A DNA stretch of 64,000 bases from positions 124,001 through 188,000 of the forward strand of contig CAKKTI010000004.1 of NCBI GenBank assembly GCA_920105805.1, in the 5' to 3' direction. Below are positions 23,816 to 36,634 of this stretch, one piece after another. The stretch comes from Condylostoma magnum (taxonomy: Eukaryota; Ciliophora; Heterotrichea; Heterotrichida; Condylostomatidae). The notes under the pieces were generated by a model that saw only the letters and a program-made list of their open reading frames with translations, had not been told where the DNA came from and did no database searches. Positions within the stretch are counted from its first letter, which is position 1, and every line of letters begins with the position of its first letter. The position numbers and the translations under genes are program-made.

Positions 23816-26497
23816 ATGGCTAAATTACAGCTAAAAAGTGATAAATTCATTCATTTGATACTAAGGAACAAGAAAAGAAGACGTCTACGATAAAGACATA
23901 AGCTATCAATATCAGTATCTCCAGTTACTTCCAACCGCAGCTATATACAATAAAACTAATCATAAAGTTACAATGCATCCTAAAGATTCTTATAGCATAG
24001 TTCCCGTGCTGTACATAAAAGAGGAAACATGGACTACTACTAAGGCCCTATAGGTGTAAATGCCCGTATGCAATATTATGACACACACAAAGAAATGATA
24101 AAATTAGTTAGAATTAACAAATACGAAAGACTAGAGAACTCTCCTGAGATTGATTACCTATAAAAAATAAGATAAAAGAAATTGTATCCATAGGCCATAG
24201 GTGTAGTAAGGAGATCAGGAGACCCTAATAAAGTAAACTTGTCAGGATTAGGAATCGGGGATGATTATGCCGAGGCTTTTTCATCTGGCTTGGAATCCTA
24301 AAGAAATGTTTCTAAGATAAATGCAGAAGCTAATAGATTAACTGACAAAGGATGCTTAGATATTTTAAGAAGTATAGGACGAAATATTAAGTCATTAAAT
24401 TTGTCAAAAAACTGTATAGGAGATTAAGCTGCAAGATAAATAATAAAAGTCCTTAAGAAAAATATTATTCCACTTAATAGTCTTTATTTAGACAACACAA
24501 AAATTTCATAGAGAAATCTGATCTTGCTTATAAAAGCAGTAGAGGATAGTAAGAATATCAGAAAATTAAGTTTAGCATAAAATGAAATAGATTGCAAGAT
24601 TTCTAAATACATTGGAAGAATGATAAGAAATAATAACGTTTTATAAAAACTAGATTTGCATTGGAATAAAATAAGAGAACATGGGGCAAATAGTATATTT
24701 TAAGGATTACAGGAAAATGAGACACTGAAGTATATAGATTTATCATGAAACTCAGCTGGAAATTCCAATTTTTAGCAACTTTCGATGCAAATTAGCAAAA
24801 CTTTCAAAATAAACAGAAGTTTGATACATATTGACCTTTCTTTTAATTATTTTAACCAGCAAGAATGTCAAATAATAGCATAAGGGCTAGCAAAGAATCA
24901 CTCAATCTACGGAATACACATGATGGGAAACGACGGATACATTGATTAAAGAGGGTTCCTTCATCCATGCAGTCATGCAAGAGCAATGAAGAAAGGATTA
25001 TTCTTTTAGCGAACAATAAGCTCAGGCAAATTACAGCAAAGCAAAGGTAAAAAGATAAACTGTTGAATCTGTGAGAAATGGATTGAAGTTGAGTTTCAGT
25101 ACTACAATGAAAATGCAGATCAGCCAACTTTTATTCATCTTTAGTAGGACCAATACTACCCTGACTATTTAAATCCATAAGAAAACAAATTATCAAGTTT
25201 AAAAAAGGTAATATACCCAGGAATCACATAATTCTTTTACAGTGTTAATACTGAGCCGGTATTAAGCGATAATTATAGTAAATTAACACTCAAAAGGCCT
25301 ATTGTGAAGGAAATAGAGTACTGAGAGGACGAGTTTAATGATATAAATGTTACTTAAGTCAATATAGCTAAATTTAGTGGAATTATTTGTAATCCTAAGC
25401 AACTTTTTGAATCAAAGCCAAGAATGCCATATAACTAATACAATCCTCCTGAAGTTGCCTTGGAAAGAGTTCCATGGAGTTTAGAAATTTCATTATTCAA
25501 GGATTACAAACACGATAATGATAAACTTTTAGCTGAATGCTTTGAGTATGATTGATCTTTTACTAAGATGGACAAATTTGTTAAGAACGAAGAAGATTAG
25601 AAATCTGTTAAGTAGATTTTGTCTAAATTTTACAATGATTTAAGAGGAACCTATAAATACTTAGCCTCTTTATGCGGGTTGGAGATTCCAAGTATATCTG
25701 TTAATGTATTTCTAGATTTTCTTAATCAATGTCATATTTTAGATTAGGACTTCTCTACTTAGGATATTGGAGTTAATTGGAATGCTGCGTGTTTAACTAA
25801 GGTAAAAGGATAACTGTACAATCCTGGTAATACTCTAGTAAGATATGAATTCTTAGAGCTTATTGTTCGTATTGCCTACGATAAATATGTAAGAAGCGGG
25901 GTTTGCTCAGCATATTCTGAAGCTCTGGAGCGATTAATTCAGTAAAATCTAAAAGGAAATCTAACCAAATATAACAGTTCTATTTGGAGATGGGAGAAAT
26001 ATTTAGTAGAGGATGTTGATTTAGCTTTAAAGTAGCATAAAATTATACTAGAAACTCTGTATAAAAGATATTCTGGTAGAAGAACAATGCCTGGATAAAA
26101 ACCAATGATGAGTCTTTTAGAATTCAGTGATTTATGTACTCAAGGTGATTTAGTAAATGAAAATTTTGCTTAAAGAGACATAGAAAACTGCTATAGTCTA
26201 TCCCTGATGACATAAGTAGATGAGTTATTCAAAAAGCGGCATATGGAAGCTTCATTTGTTGAATTTCTAGAAGCAATAACAAGAGCAATGGATTAGTCAA
26301 GCCTTCCTCCAATCAGTGATCCAAATATGTAAAACAGTAAATGTCTTTAACAGCCAACTGCAGAAAAGATTATAAATGCAATGCACAATCTCATATAACT
26401 CTGCCCAGGATACATAAAGCAGAACTTCAAGCATCCAACTATAGAGGATATAGAACGTTCTAAATGGAGGAAGCCAGCGAAAAAGAGACATAAGTAG
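23816..26497 (+). CDS. Leucine-rich repeat protein (ribonuclease-inhibitor type) with a long C-terminal region
   Basis: About 893 residues. A basic, Ser-rich N-terminus (R-N-K-K-R-R-R-L-R) precedes about six to seven LRRs of the RI/RanGAP type (residues about 150-340; L-D-L-H-W-N-K-I, I-D-L-S-W-N-S, I-D-L-S-F-N-Y). A C-W-I-C-E-K-W motif then introduces a long conserved-looking C-terminal region rich in aromatics, with an acidic/helical end. LRRs bind proteins; the C-terminal part is not recognised. The ATG 23816 opens a frame continuous with the repeats and leaves a normal 69-nt spacer; ATG 24029 is a later alternative. It ends in tandem TAG TAA (26495-26500), 17 nt from the facing protease stop. 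Confidence 0.82.
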
Positions 26498-26514
26498 TAA
26501 AATTGCTAAATTAG

Positions 26515-29358
26515 CTAACTAAATGTAGAAAGAGGGTAAATTGGTGTTGAATATTGGAGCTGTCTGTAATCTGAAATTTCTACTCTACTTGAATTACTAT
26601 TTAACTCTCTATTTTCTTCCATATGAGAACTGCAAACATAATCAATATCAAGTCTTTTGGCTTTATTCATGATAAAGTTGTTATGAAACTCTAGTATGTC
26701 TTATTTAGTCACACTATTCAACTCCTATGCTAGTTTTTCAGCTTTATCAAATACATAAGTCTTTGATCTTATTTCATCAAAAAATGCCATAAACTCATTA
26801 TCAATTGATTCTTTAGCTTTTAATAACTTCTTTTAAGTTGCTTGTATGCTATCCTGCACTTTATCGTTTTCCATACTTTCTAAATAAGTCGAAGTTTCCT
26901 GCATAAATGAACTCACTCTTTATGATAAATAGCAAGGAGGCTTTACTGAAGATTGTATTATAGTTTCAAATGCCAGTACATCTTCGTTTACACTTATTCT
27001 AGAAGTTACAATATAGCCTAGCTGTTCTTTTGTTCGAAGAGTATCAAAAAACATGTCACTAACCATTAAATCGTAGAGTTCTAGTAAAGCTTATTGTCTT
27101 AATGATTTCAGGCCTAGTTGCCAATGGCAGTAATTAACAGAGTTCTATTCATTAGGGTTATACAGCTATTCCTCGTAATAATTATTCTAAGATTAAGGTA
27201 ATTCTATATATCTAATATGCTTTACTGCAGTCGATGGCATAAAAGTGCTTTGCTTTTTATCAGCAAACAGTTATTTTACTGTATTTGCGACTTACATAGA
27301 AGTTTGCTCTGTAATATTCCCCATGAAAAGCCATTCTAATCTAAGACGTTTAAGAAAATTTGTATTAAACCACTGGATAAGTTCAAAGGTAATACCCTAC
27401 AAGCTTATTATCTTCTCTTCTATAGAGAAAGAGTCATTGGTGTGTAATATAACACTTTTTAAGTACCCGGCCTGCATGTAAGGCTGATTAAACAATGCGT
27501 TATTTAGTTATTGTTCCTTTTCCTTGTAATGATCTTGGAATGAGCATTTGAAATCTTCAGTGATTTGCCAGCTTACTAACCTGTCAACTAGATTTGTTAG
27601 TATTTCTGGGATTTTCTGTGAAAATCCCTTTACTGTCATACAAAGCCCACTTCTTGCCTGATCTAAGGAAACATAATACCCTCCCATTTCTATCATATAC
27701 ACCTCTTCCCTAATAAAATCATTGAACATATTTAGCCATATACTCTAAGCAACGTTGAAAAGAGGATTCTGATTAGCTGCTAAATCATTTGAGTGAATAT
27801 ACGCTAAAACTATCGATCTATCAATATTAAATTGATTATCTTGCTTATACCAAACTGACATCTCTCTGTCTTATAACAAACTCCTAGGGTATTTCTCAGA
27901 TCCTAGTGGCAAAACCTGAAACTCATTAGGAATGTAAATATTAGGAGTTGGTAAATCAAGTTGGAGTCTAGAGCTATCATAACTGGGGTTTCTAAGCATA
28001 TCTAGTAATTACTCAGGCATTTCCTCAATTTTAAACTCAGTGCCATAGTATTAATCTATTTAATCAGTTTAGCCTTAGAATTACTTGGAAACCAGTACAA
28101 CTGTTGAATTATCAGCAGTCATGCAATCTAATAGTCTTTTTATATCATCTGAGTTGTACTCTAAGTAGAGTCTTCCTGCTACTAAAACATCCTCAGGTGG
28201 TATATGTTATAATGTGGTTGAAATCATTGAGGCATAGTTAAATGGTTTTGATTTTCTGTAGTTGATAAAGCTGCCCATTGCTTCATTTTTTAGTTCATTG
28301 AAAATTCACTCCTGGGGGCCCTTTTCTTACAGCATTTTTACATAGGCAAAAATGTATTTAGCCACATCCTGCCAATTCTCAAATCCCTTTTCAGTTAATT
28401 ACACTCTGATTTGAATTACTGAGAAATTATTATAACTTGGGTAAGTTGAGGAAGTGAGTTCCTAAGCTAAATTTTAGTCTTTTAGATAAGATAAAATACT
28501 GTTTTCACCCTCATGGCCAATTAAGTGACTTATGTATCTGTGAGGCTTTGATTTATAAAGAGTTTTGGTAGAAGGACATGGCCAGAAGATTCTTATATCT
28601 CGTAGAGTTTTCACTGGATTTACTTTAATTAATTTTCTGCATGTTGTTAAGTCATAAGGAGGTTCTATTACTGGTAATTCGTTTATTTGAGGTTTAGAGT
28701 CACTGAAGCTTTCAGTTACCCATTATTACAGTGTGTCTAGATCTTCCCGTCCTAATACAGCCAATGCCATGTAATTACTCCCGTAGAATTGTTGGTAGAA
28801 CTGCTTTAATTTGTCTATTATATCTGGTTGATCTAGGGTCTGTAGATTACCAGTCCTGAAAAATGAGAACGGGTTTCCTGGCTTTGAAACAAATCTTAAA
28901 ATTTCTTGTAGTCTCCATACATCTGAATTAACATTTTTCGAATGCTCAGAATCAACAGCCTTCATTTCCCTTGAAACTGATCCTTCATTAAACAGCGGTG
29001 CCACGAAAAACTGGGCAAATATGTCTAAAGACTGCCTTAACTTGTCATGCTGTACTGCAAACTGGTAATTAGTATTTTCCATATCAGTATATGCATTATC
29101 ATACCCTCCGTTCTGGCTTATGAACTACGTATAATGATTTTCCTCGGGATATTTCTCAGACCCCATGAACAACATATGCTCTAGAAAATGTGCAAGGCCA
29201 AGTGCATCATTGGGCTCAAAGGATGATCCAACTTTTACATCTAATGCTGCAGCGGACTCATCAGTCAGCAAATCCTGAATAACCATGCACTTCATTCCGT
29301 TCTCTAATTAAAAAAATCTGTAAGACCGGGAGTCATTGGGGCTTTTCTACACCTCCAT
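26515..29358 (-). CDS. Insulysin-like M16 metalloprotease (insulin-degrading enzyme family)
   Basis: About 947 residues, slightly shorter than human IDE (1,019) because no N-terminal leader is present. The inverted zinc site H-F-L-E-H lies near residue 75. The distal ligand follows in A-V-D-S-E-H, with the conserved W-R-L next to it and G-N-P-F further on. The C-terminal half contains the exosite/non-catalytic M16 domains, including T-K-E-Q-L-G-Y-I-V, typical of IDE. It should be a cytosolic peptidase degrading small amyloid-forming or signal peptides. The start ATG 29358 gives M-E-V-Q-K-S-P-N-D-S-R-S-Y-R. The stop TAG 26515-26517 leaves 17 nt to the LRR gene. It shares a 43-nt divergent spacer with RanGAP. 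Confidence 0.93.
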
Positions 29359-29401
29359 TAATAAAATGGGAATTTTGTTCAGTGCGGAGCAGGAGAACCA
29401 T
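29359..29401. promoter_or_regulatory. 43-nt divergent spacer serving the protease and RanGAP genes
   Basis: The two ATGs point away from each other with only 43 nt between them, so both 5' UTRs and any core promoter must fit or overlap here. No TATA-like or other motif is evident. The assignment as a shared promoter is inferred from geometry only. Confidence 0.5.
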
Positions 29402-30415
29402 ATGCACTTCTAACTAGAGTAAAATTCCGTGTAATTCAATACAGGGAATTAGGTAGCACCGGGATGTGAGGAGCTGCTTAAGTATAAGGAGGAGGTCACT
29501 ATGATTACTTTGTCAAGAAACTCATATAGTACTGAGGCGTGTGAGTATATGGCGGGAATTTTGGAGCAGTGCTAGAGTTTGTAAGTAGCTAATTTTAGTG
29601 ATATGTTTACTAGTAGATTGAGGCCGGAGGTGGTTCAGTCTATGCAGGTTCTGTCTCAGGCGTTGTTAAAGATAGAGGCTTTAGAGGAAATTGATTTTAG
29701 TGATAATGCTTTTGGGCCTGACGGAGTCAGGTCATTATGTGGATTGATTACTGGGTAAAACAATTTAAGGGTTTTGAAGGTCAATAATAACGGACTAGGA
29801 CCTGAAGGTGGAAGGCTGATTGGAGAGGCTTTGGAAGGAAATGAAGGAAAGAAATTAGAAGTGTTTGAGGCGTGTAGGAATAGACTAGAGAACGAAGGGG
29901 CAATTGCTATTTCTAAGGCATTTGCGTAGTTAACTACTCTGAAGAAGGTTAACATGATGCAGAATGGAATTAAAAATGAAGGGATGACTGCGTTGCTTGA
30001 GTCTTTAAAAGGAAATTAGATACTATAAATGTTAGATGTGCAAGATAATAATTTAAAGTACAAAGAATCGCAAGTAGCACTCAATGAGCTAATTTTGTCT
30101 TTGTAGCATCTTTCAATTTTAAGCTTAAATGATTGTTTGATTGGCAATGAAGGAACCTTATAGCTGATAAAAGCATTGTAAGAATCTAATATCAATTTGC
30201 TAAAGTTACACATTGCTTATAATGAAATCGACTAAGCCAATATAGCAGAAGAACTTATTATATTAGTTTCTTCTAGAAGCAATATTGAGTTCATAGAAAT
30301 CAAGGGCAATGAGTTTTCAGAAGGAGTACAAGAACAACTTACAAAGCAATTTGAAGAGCTAGACAAATCTAGTATATTAGGGCCATTTGAAAGTGATGAT
30401 GAAGATTTAGATTAA
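29402..30415 (+). CDS. RANGAP1: Ran GTPase-activating protein 1 (RanGAP1)
   Basis: About 337 residues. RI-type LRRs match RanGAP closely: S-D-M-F-T-S-R-L-R-P-E (human S-D-M-F-T-G-R-L-R-T-E), D-F-S-D-N-A-F-G-P-D-G-V and N-R-L-E-N-E-G-A. An acidic tail (S-D-D-E-D-L-D) follows, as in other RanGAPs, but the vertebrate SUMO-target C-terminal domain is absent. The protein stimulates GTP hydrolysis by Ran in the cytoplasm and so drives nuclear transport. ATG 29402 gives the proper N-terminal strand (F-Q-L-E-Q-N-S-V-Q-F-N-T-G). Stop TAA 30413-30415 is inferred from the tail and from a 61-nt spacer to the next gene. Confidence 0.92.
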
Positions 30416-30476
30416 TTTAGAGTAATTAACCCATGACCTTAAATAATGTCTTAGATTCAGTAGAGTTTATAGTAAA

Positions 30477-33400
30477 ATGGCCGAGGAAAATAGTTCAGAG
30501 ATCCAATCCTTATTAATAAGTTTTGAAAAGGGTTGCAAGGAATGGGAGTGAAGCGACCTTATAATGTGGCTTAGATACATGCAAGCAGCTATATAAAAGT
30601 TAAACAAATAACCAGACGACGAGACAAAGCGTCAGCTTACAATGCGTCTGACTCAATGCCTAAACCCCACACTTCCCTAAGGACTCCATATACTCGTTCT
30701 TGGATGCTTTATCTCTCTACTACAGCTAAACAGATATGTGAATGATAGCAAACAAGTTCCTTCTCTCCCAGGTTAGGAGTAGGTAGTAGAAGATGAAAAC
30801 ATAGGGAAAAATATTGCTTTGTTTGCAGGAGGAATTCTGCCATTTTTCCCCTGGGCTGCTCCAGAGAACAAAACAAATATAATAAAAATAGTCAGCACTT
30901 ATTATGTGACGGAAGGAATCAGAATCAATTTCATTCTCCCTGGGATAGTGTAAAGCCTTTTATCAGGGATTGATGACTTAACTGATGTTAAAATTATAGA
31001 GAGAATTGACGGCACTTTTAATGATATATGCACAATGGAACTTGGAATGGATTTGTATTCAACCATATGGAGTAGTATGTTGAGAGCTACTAGGGCTCGA
31101 GCGGGGGGGCTGATGATACTGCAGAAACATATGCCGGAGTTTCTGAGTACTGAAAGCATACAGTTTCCTAATCAGTCTTTAGTTGTAAACTCGCTTATAG
31201 CTGTGCTATAGGACTAAAACTTGCTGGTTAAAAGAAATGCACTAGATTTTATAAATGAGCATTTTACCTTAAATTCGAGGGTTCTGTCAGTCAGTAATAA
31301 AAAATAGCTGGCTTTGGCTATTCTGAAGTAGATATTAACTGAAGATTATACTTTGATAAGGAGAATTATTGACTGGGTTACTATGAAGTAAAATAATATA
31401 AGAAATTATGATAATTTACTCTAAGAGGTTATTGTGCCTGCCCTGTATTCGCTATTTAATGATAACAATCCTAGTTCTAGACAATAAGCTATAGAGCCAC
31501 TCATTATCCTGAAAAAACTTCTAAAGTAAGAACAGGTTCTAACGATCCTGTTACCCGAGATAACAGTAATGGTCCTGATTTACGTTGAAAAGTACCAAAA
31601 TGACTACGACTTTTGCAATGAAATTATGTAAAAATGGCATACAATATTTAGTAGATTAGAAAACTATTCTGATGTATTAAAAGATGCTCTAAGTTTACAT
31701 ATTGGAAATTAAATTCAACTAGATTCTGTAAGCACTTTTAAAATTATTTCATTCTTTTTTAATAATTTCCCACTGGGTAAGCACAATAGGGAAAGCTTCC
31801 TACCCATTTTAAACGATTTTGTGCCTCATCTAGAAGCAGCTACTCCTATTGCAAGATACGACGGATTAAAACTACTTTTTATAATCATAAAAGAGCTGCC
31901 TTCCTAATCCTATAGTTATCTAGATGATACAACTCGGTCAATTCATTCTATCTTACTACATATCCTGCAAAACTAAACCTAAAGCGATGTTAATGAGTTT
32001 AAATTAGTCCTAAAGCTTTGCTTTTTACTAGAAAAGTTCATCGATGAGTATAGAGACAACGAATGGCTTGTATAGCTTAAGAAAAGTATATCCTCATTAG
32101 ATACTGAATTCAGTTTAGCTGGAATAGTATAAGTAATCAAAATTTACAATCAAACGAATGAAAAATATGACAGTCTAATTGAAACCATAAACCAAGAAAG
32201 CATTGAGGACTGGATTTGCTAGATAATAGAATACTTGTGGCAGCTGTTACCTAAAACTGTTAAGCATCAGTAAAAGATAGTTAAAAGATTATGCCAGGTT
32301 TTCAGTGTGGATTAAGAGATTTTTATAGAAAGGATTACGTAGTGGTTGGGATGTGAAAGCATAGATGAGAGGTAGAACAATATAAATACCTTTATTATAC
32401 TATGAAACTTCTTGAACAAAAGCTTCTAAACAATTCTTCTTGAAATTTCCAATGATCGTAGAATTGTTATGAAAATGCTCGAAAATTTCTTAAGTGATGC
32501 ACCTGCTATTTAACTTAGAACCAAAGAATGGCTGAGCTAATCACTTTAGTATATTAACCCAATTTTTGATCCTTTGCTTGGCGAATTAATTGATCCCTTT
32601 GAGGTTTTATCTGGAGGAATTTCTATTTAGTATTATGATAATACAAATAATGATAATACCAGCTCAGCTGGTATTCTAAAAACCTTTAAAATTCTTTTAT
32701 CTATTTTAAGAGTTGGGGGAATAAGCTTATTTAATGAATTGGAGAATACTAAGCAGGAAAATTTAGATTTGAATGATTTCGAGGACTAAAACTATCTAAA
32801 TCTAATAATTACCTGCTGTCTTGATTTTATAGACTGCATAAGTACAGTTGATATCAATTCCTTTAGGTCTGATAGGTTTTTATCAGTAAGATATATAGCC
32901 GGGTAAATTCTAAAAGACCTGCTTAGTAGCGGAAGAATGCAATAAGCTCTCTATTCTTATGATATGGTCCTAGAATGTATTAAAAACACACTGAAATCTA
33001 ATGACTTTATTACATAGCAAATGCTTATTGAGATCTTATCTATCATTTTGTTTAAATGCCAGATTGATACAAATCCTGAAACCTACAAAACGATTTTAAC
33101 TTGCGAGAACTTTGAGTATATGGTCTTTCAGTCCTTAAAATGTGAAAACATAGTTATTAGTATGAGCTGGCTTAAATTCTTAGTAATGCTCTTACCTATG
33201 ATGACTACTATTCTAAGCATATCCTAATAAATGACTTATTACTAATCAATTTTAAGCAATATGATAAATCTGATTTAAACTCAAAATGATATTATTTAAC
33301 TATAATAACCAATACTACATTTTATAAGTCACATTTTAAGCCTAACTAATTTCGAGAGCTTTTAATTAACCCTAGATCAACAACTCAGTTAAAATGTTGT

Positions 33401-35372
33401 ATATATCAATCAAGAACTATAGATTTTAGTACTTCAAAGAATTAAACAGAATCCTAGCTATTATCAAAGTCTTCCTAAAATGATCTTTAAATCATTACCA
33501 TTACTACTTTAATCACTGATAAACATTTAACCAATTAATCTATAAAGCCATAACATATCAGCAATAGGAGTAACTCTATATGATAATACCTGGTAAGGTT
33601 AGTTAATAACAGAATAGAGTATAATTCAAATTTTATCACTCTTTTCTAATAATTTCATAGAAGAACTTATACTAAAATCATTCAGATTATGAAAAAAATA
33701 GACTCTTTATAATAGAGAGCCATCTCCAGAAACTGATGAAAACATATCAAAATTACTTATTCTACTATCCTCCTTACAAATTTCACCAATGATTTTAATC
33801 ACTTAAATGAACCAGCAAATGTTTAAAATCAACCTTAAACAAATCGGCATTTAGTAAAAAGGAGGAATGCAAATTTGCCTTTTCCACTTCTTATACTCAT
33901 AACTTGCTAGCTACCCTAAAGAAAGCTTTTAGCAATTAGACTCATTGGAATAATTGTAATTCTGGTCTGAAGTTCTAAAGCTATGCTAATTAATGATAAA
34001 TTCTCAAGTTTTATCAGCTTCTCTTTGGGTTCTAGACTTTTTAAAGCTGTGTATCCAAAGAGCTAACTTTACTGAGGTTTTTAATGATAGCTAAATACGA
34101 AAATTATCCTACAAGTTGATTCAAAACATGATACAAAAGCTTAAGAATTTGAGTCAAAGGTAATCCGGAATTCTAAAGGCTCCTCTTCCTCCTTCAGTTT
34201 TCTCAGTACATCAAGACGAGATCCAAAGTGAGATTGCTTGTATTGTATCAATAAAGTCAGGTTTATACGAGGTTTTAAAGGGAACGCTGAAATCTGAAGG
34301 TGAGTCAACTATAATTGAGATGTTATACACCATAGCTCATCCGATACTGTAAAATTTGACACTGCCTTAATCCCATATCAATTTTGGAATGTTGACTGAT
34401 ACATTGAAATAATTATTAGAGGACGGAAAACAGTTGATTTGTATGAGTTTAAGGAAGAATCTAATGGATTGAATTACCTCTGATAAGTTTTTGCTGAGTA
34501 TGTCGGGAAATATAAGCTATTTGTAAGATTGGAGCTAGATTATTGAAAAGCTAGCAATGTACTGTTATGAAGATAGAAATATTCTTATAGTTGAGTTGCT
34601 GGAGAAGATTCCAGGTGCCTTTTCTACTAGGAATACAAAAATCGTTGCCATTGCTAAAATTTTAAAGTGTATTAGTTTCTTTATCTACAGTGAAGGGATT
34701 GATAAGTATGCTAACTGCACAACTTATCTTATTGATTAACTTATTGAAATATTTAAAAAGTATGGAAAGGAGATAATTTTAGAGCTTTTCTTGTGTATTA
34801 GAACTCTTTTATTGCGTTTAAGTTCTGATTTTATTTCTGATATTTGGCCAAGATTGTGGCCTTACTTGTTCAGTGAATTAGTAGATATACTTAAACCTAA
34901 TAGCGGGGTTTTGGAAAAAATAGCAGCCTTGAAGCTAATAGAGCTAATGTCACTGTTACAAATATAAGAATTTTAACAATGCCAGTTTATATTCTTCTTC
35001 GATACCTTTAACGTAGAGCCCTTAGAGCAAAAGGAAATGTATATCCCAATAATACCCTCAAGCCTTGACACTGATAACTATTACCGCCCCATCTACTCGT
35101 ATTAAACCGATGATGATCTGAATATTAATTTTATAAGGAAACCACTGATTTAAATGAATAAAATTAATGATGCACATAAGCTAAAAAATTTATAAGAGGA
35201 TTTAATAGAAGAGATAATGCGTAGTAATATTCAAAACTTCAAGCCATCAATGGAAGACATAAATCTTGTCATCGAATCAGATATTTTAGTTAAATAGTAA
35301 TTTTAAACAACAAAATGACTGGTTAACATCTCCTTAAAATCAATCTGTGAATAACATCAATTTATCCTTTGA
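30477..35372 (+). CDS. Dopey family protein
   Basis: About 1,631 residues in one frame. The N-terminus matches the Dopey domain: W-S-D-L-I-M-W-L, then R-L-T-Q-C-L-N-P-T-L-P-Q-G-L-H, then F-A-G-G-I-L-P-F-F. The rest is long alpha-helical, HEAT-like. Dopey proteins act with MON2 and flippases at the Golgi and endosomes, linking cargo to kinesin and supporting retrograde traffic. Multiple TGA=Trp and TAR=Gln codons occur throughout. The 3' end is uncertain because the frame stays open far beyond. TAA 35352-35354 and TGA 35370-35372 are the best candidates. Confidence 0.85.
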
Positions 35373-35669
35373 ATCTTAACAATTATTTTATTTGTTATTC
35401 CCAATCTCCTATCAAACATAGCAAAATAATATATATCAACAAATTTACTTAGAATAACTAGGGTCATACTTGCAGTTTATTCTCTAAATTAATCACTCTA
35501 TTACTTACATTACTAATCCTTCCCTCCAACTAGCTCATCCTCTAAGCGTACCTGTCTAATAGAATAACAGCTTAATTTATTTTAGAGTTTTCCGATAATT
35601 AAATAATTCCTCTAAGATTATTAATCTTTTAAGAAAGTTGAATCAGTGTTTCCCTTAAAACCACTTACG
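35373..35669. other. Unassigned stretch after Dopey
   Basis: About 300 nt in the same open frame as both Dopey and the following membrane protein. Read through, it gives a hydrophobic then Ser-rich sequence (W-I-L-T-I-I-L-F-V-I). It could be the Dopey C-terminus, the N-terminus of the next gene, or spacer; I cannot decide. Confidence 0.4.
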
Positions 35670-36560
35670 ATGACTCTAGTCCCAAGGTAGTTTCCTGACA
35701 TGATTTTATGACGTCTCCTACTGATTGGTTGATAACTTAGCTGAGTTCGCCTGCCATCTAACTTTATAATCCAAAAAATGCTTAGGTAGATATCACGAAG
35801 ACTGTCTAAGGTAGAAGGGCTGAAAATTGGAGAATTGAGCAAGCTAAAGGAAAACAAAGTCCTGAGGAGAATCGACCAATAAAGGAAAGCGTTGGCAGTT
35901 ATATAGTAATCTAAAATAGAGCAGGGGAAAATAGAGCCAATGATTCATATTATAGAATAGATTCAAATCGCTGTTAGGAATAATGAGGACACTCCTGCTG
36001 AAAAGCTTTAGAGGAGTTTAGATTTGTAGTAAGCTGACTCTTATGATTAGTTTATGGCAAAGTTTGATGATAGGTATGGAAACCTGGAAATTGACTTATA
36101 TGCAGATGACACTGATTTAAGGTAACTAAGGATTTTAAATATGCAGGAACTAGTACCACATTATGTAAAGAATGAAAGGGCTATGATGGAATTCAGATAC
36201 TTTTATATAGCAAATTTCGTAGTACCAGGGGCTATTGAAAATATTAACCCGAATAACTTTTTAAGGTTGAAGCCCATTGAAGAGTTTGATCTTCTTCCTT
36301 TGATTCCTATTTCCGCAAGTAGAATGAAAAGGTTTTAGGAAGAATTAGAGCAAAAGAGAGCAGAGGGATATAAGTTTAGGCTAGATAGGACAAAATTTGT
36401 AACTTTTGTAATGAGTTCTGGAGCTTTTACTCTAATGCTGTTGATTATTTATCTTCTGACACGAAAAGATGAAGAAAGTTGGGTTAAGTTTGAAAGGCTG
36501 AGGCATAAGGATATATATGGACCTCCAGGATTCAATATCAATAGTAATTATAAAATGTAG
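35670..36560 (+). CDS. Single-pass membrane protein of unknown function
   Basis: About 296 residues if it starts at ATG 35670 (35700 also possible). A charged, helical N-terminal half (K-V-E-G-L-K-I-G-E-L-S) is followed by an aromatic segment (F-R-Y-F-Y-I-A-N-F-V-V-P-G). A transmembrane helix (F-V-M-S-S-G-A-F-T-L-M-L-L-I-I-Y) comes near residue 250, with a short basic/aromatic tail after it. No family is recognised. TAG 36558-36560 is taken as the stop; 74 nt separate it from the next ATG. The start is weakly supported because the frame is open upstream. Confidence 0.55.
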
Positions 36561-36634
36561 TTTTTTATAGTAGTGAATATACCTAAAATAAGTGCATGCT
36601 CTTAGTTTAAAATTCAATAGGAGTATAATTAGTA

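Noticed and set aside
23781-24053. Small separate gene starting at ATG 23781
   Set aside because: It would overlap the LRR gene. The frame from ATG 23816 runs continuously into the LRRs and leaves a normal 69-nt spacer.
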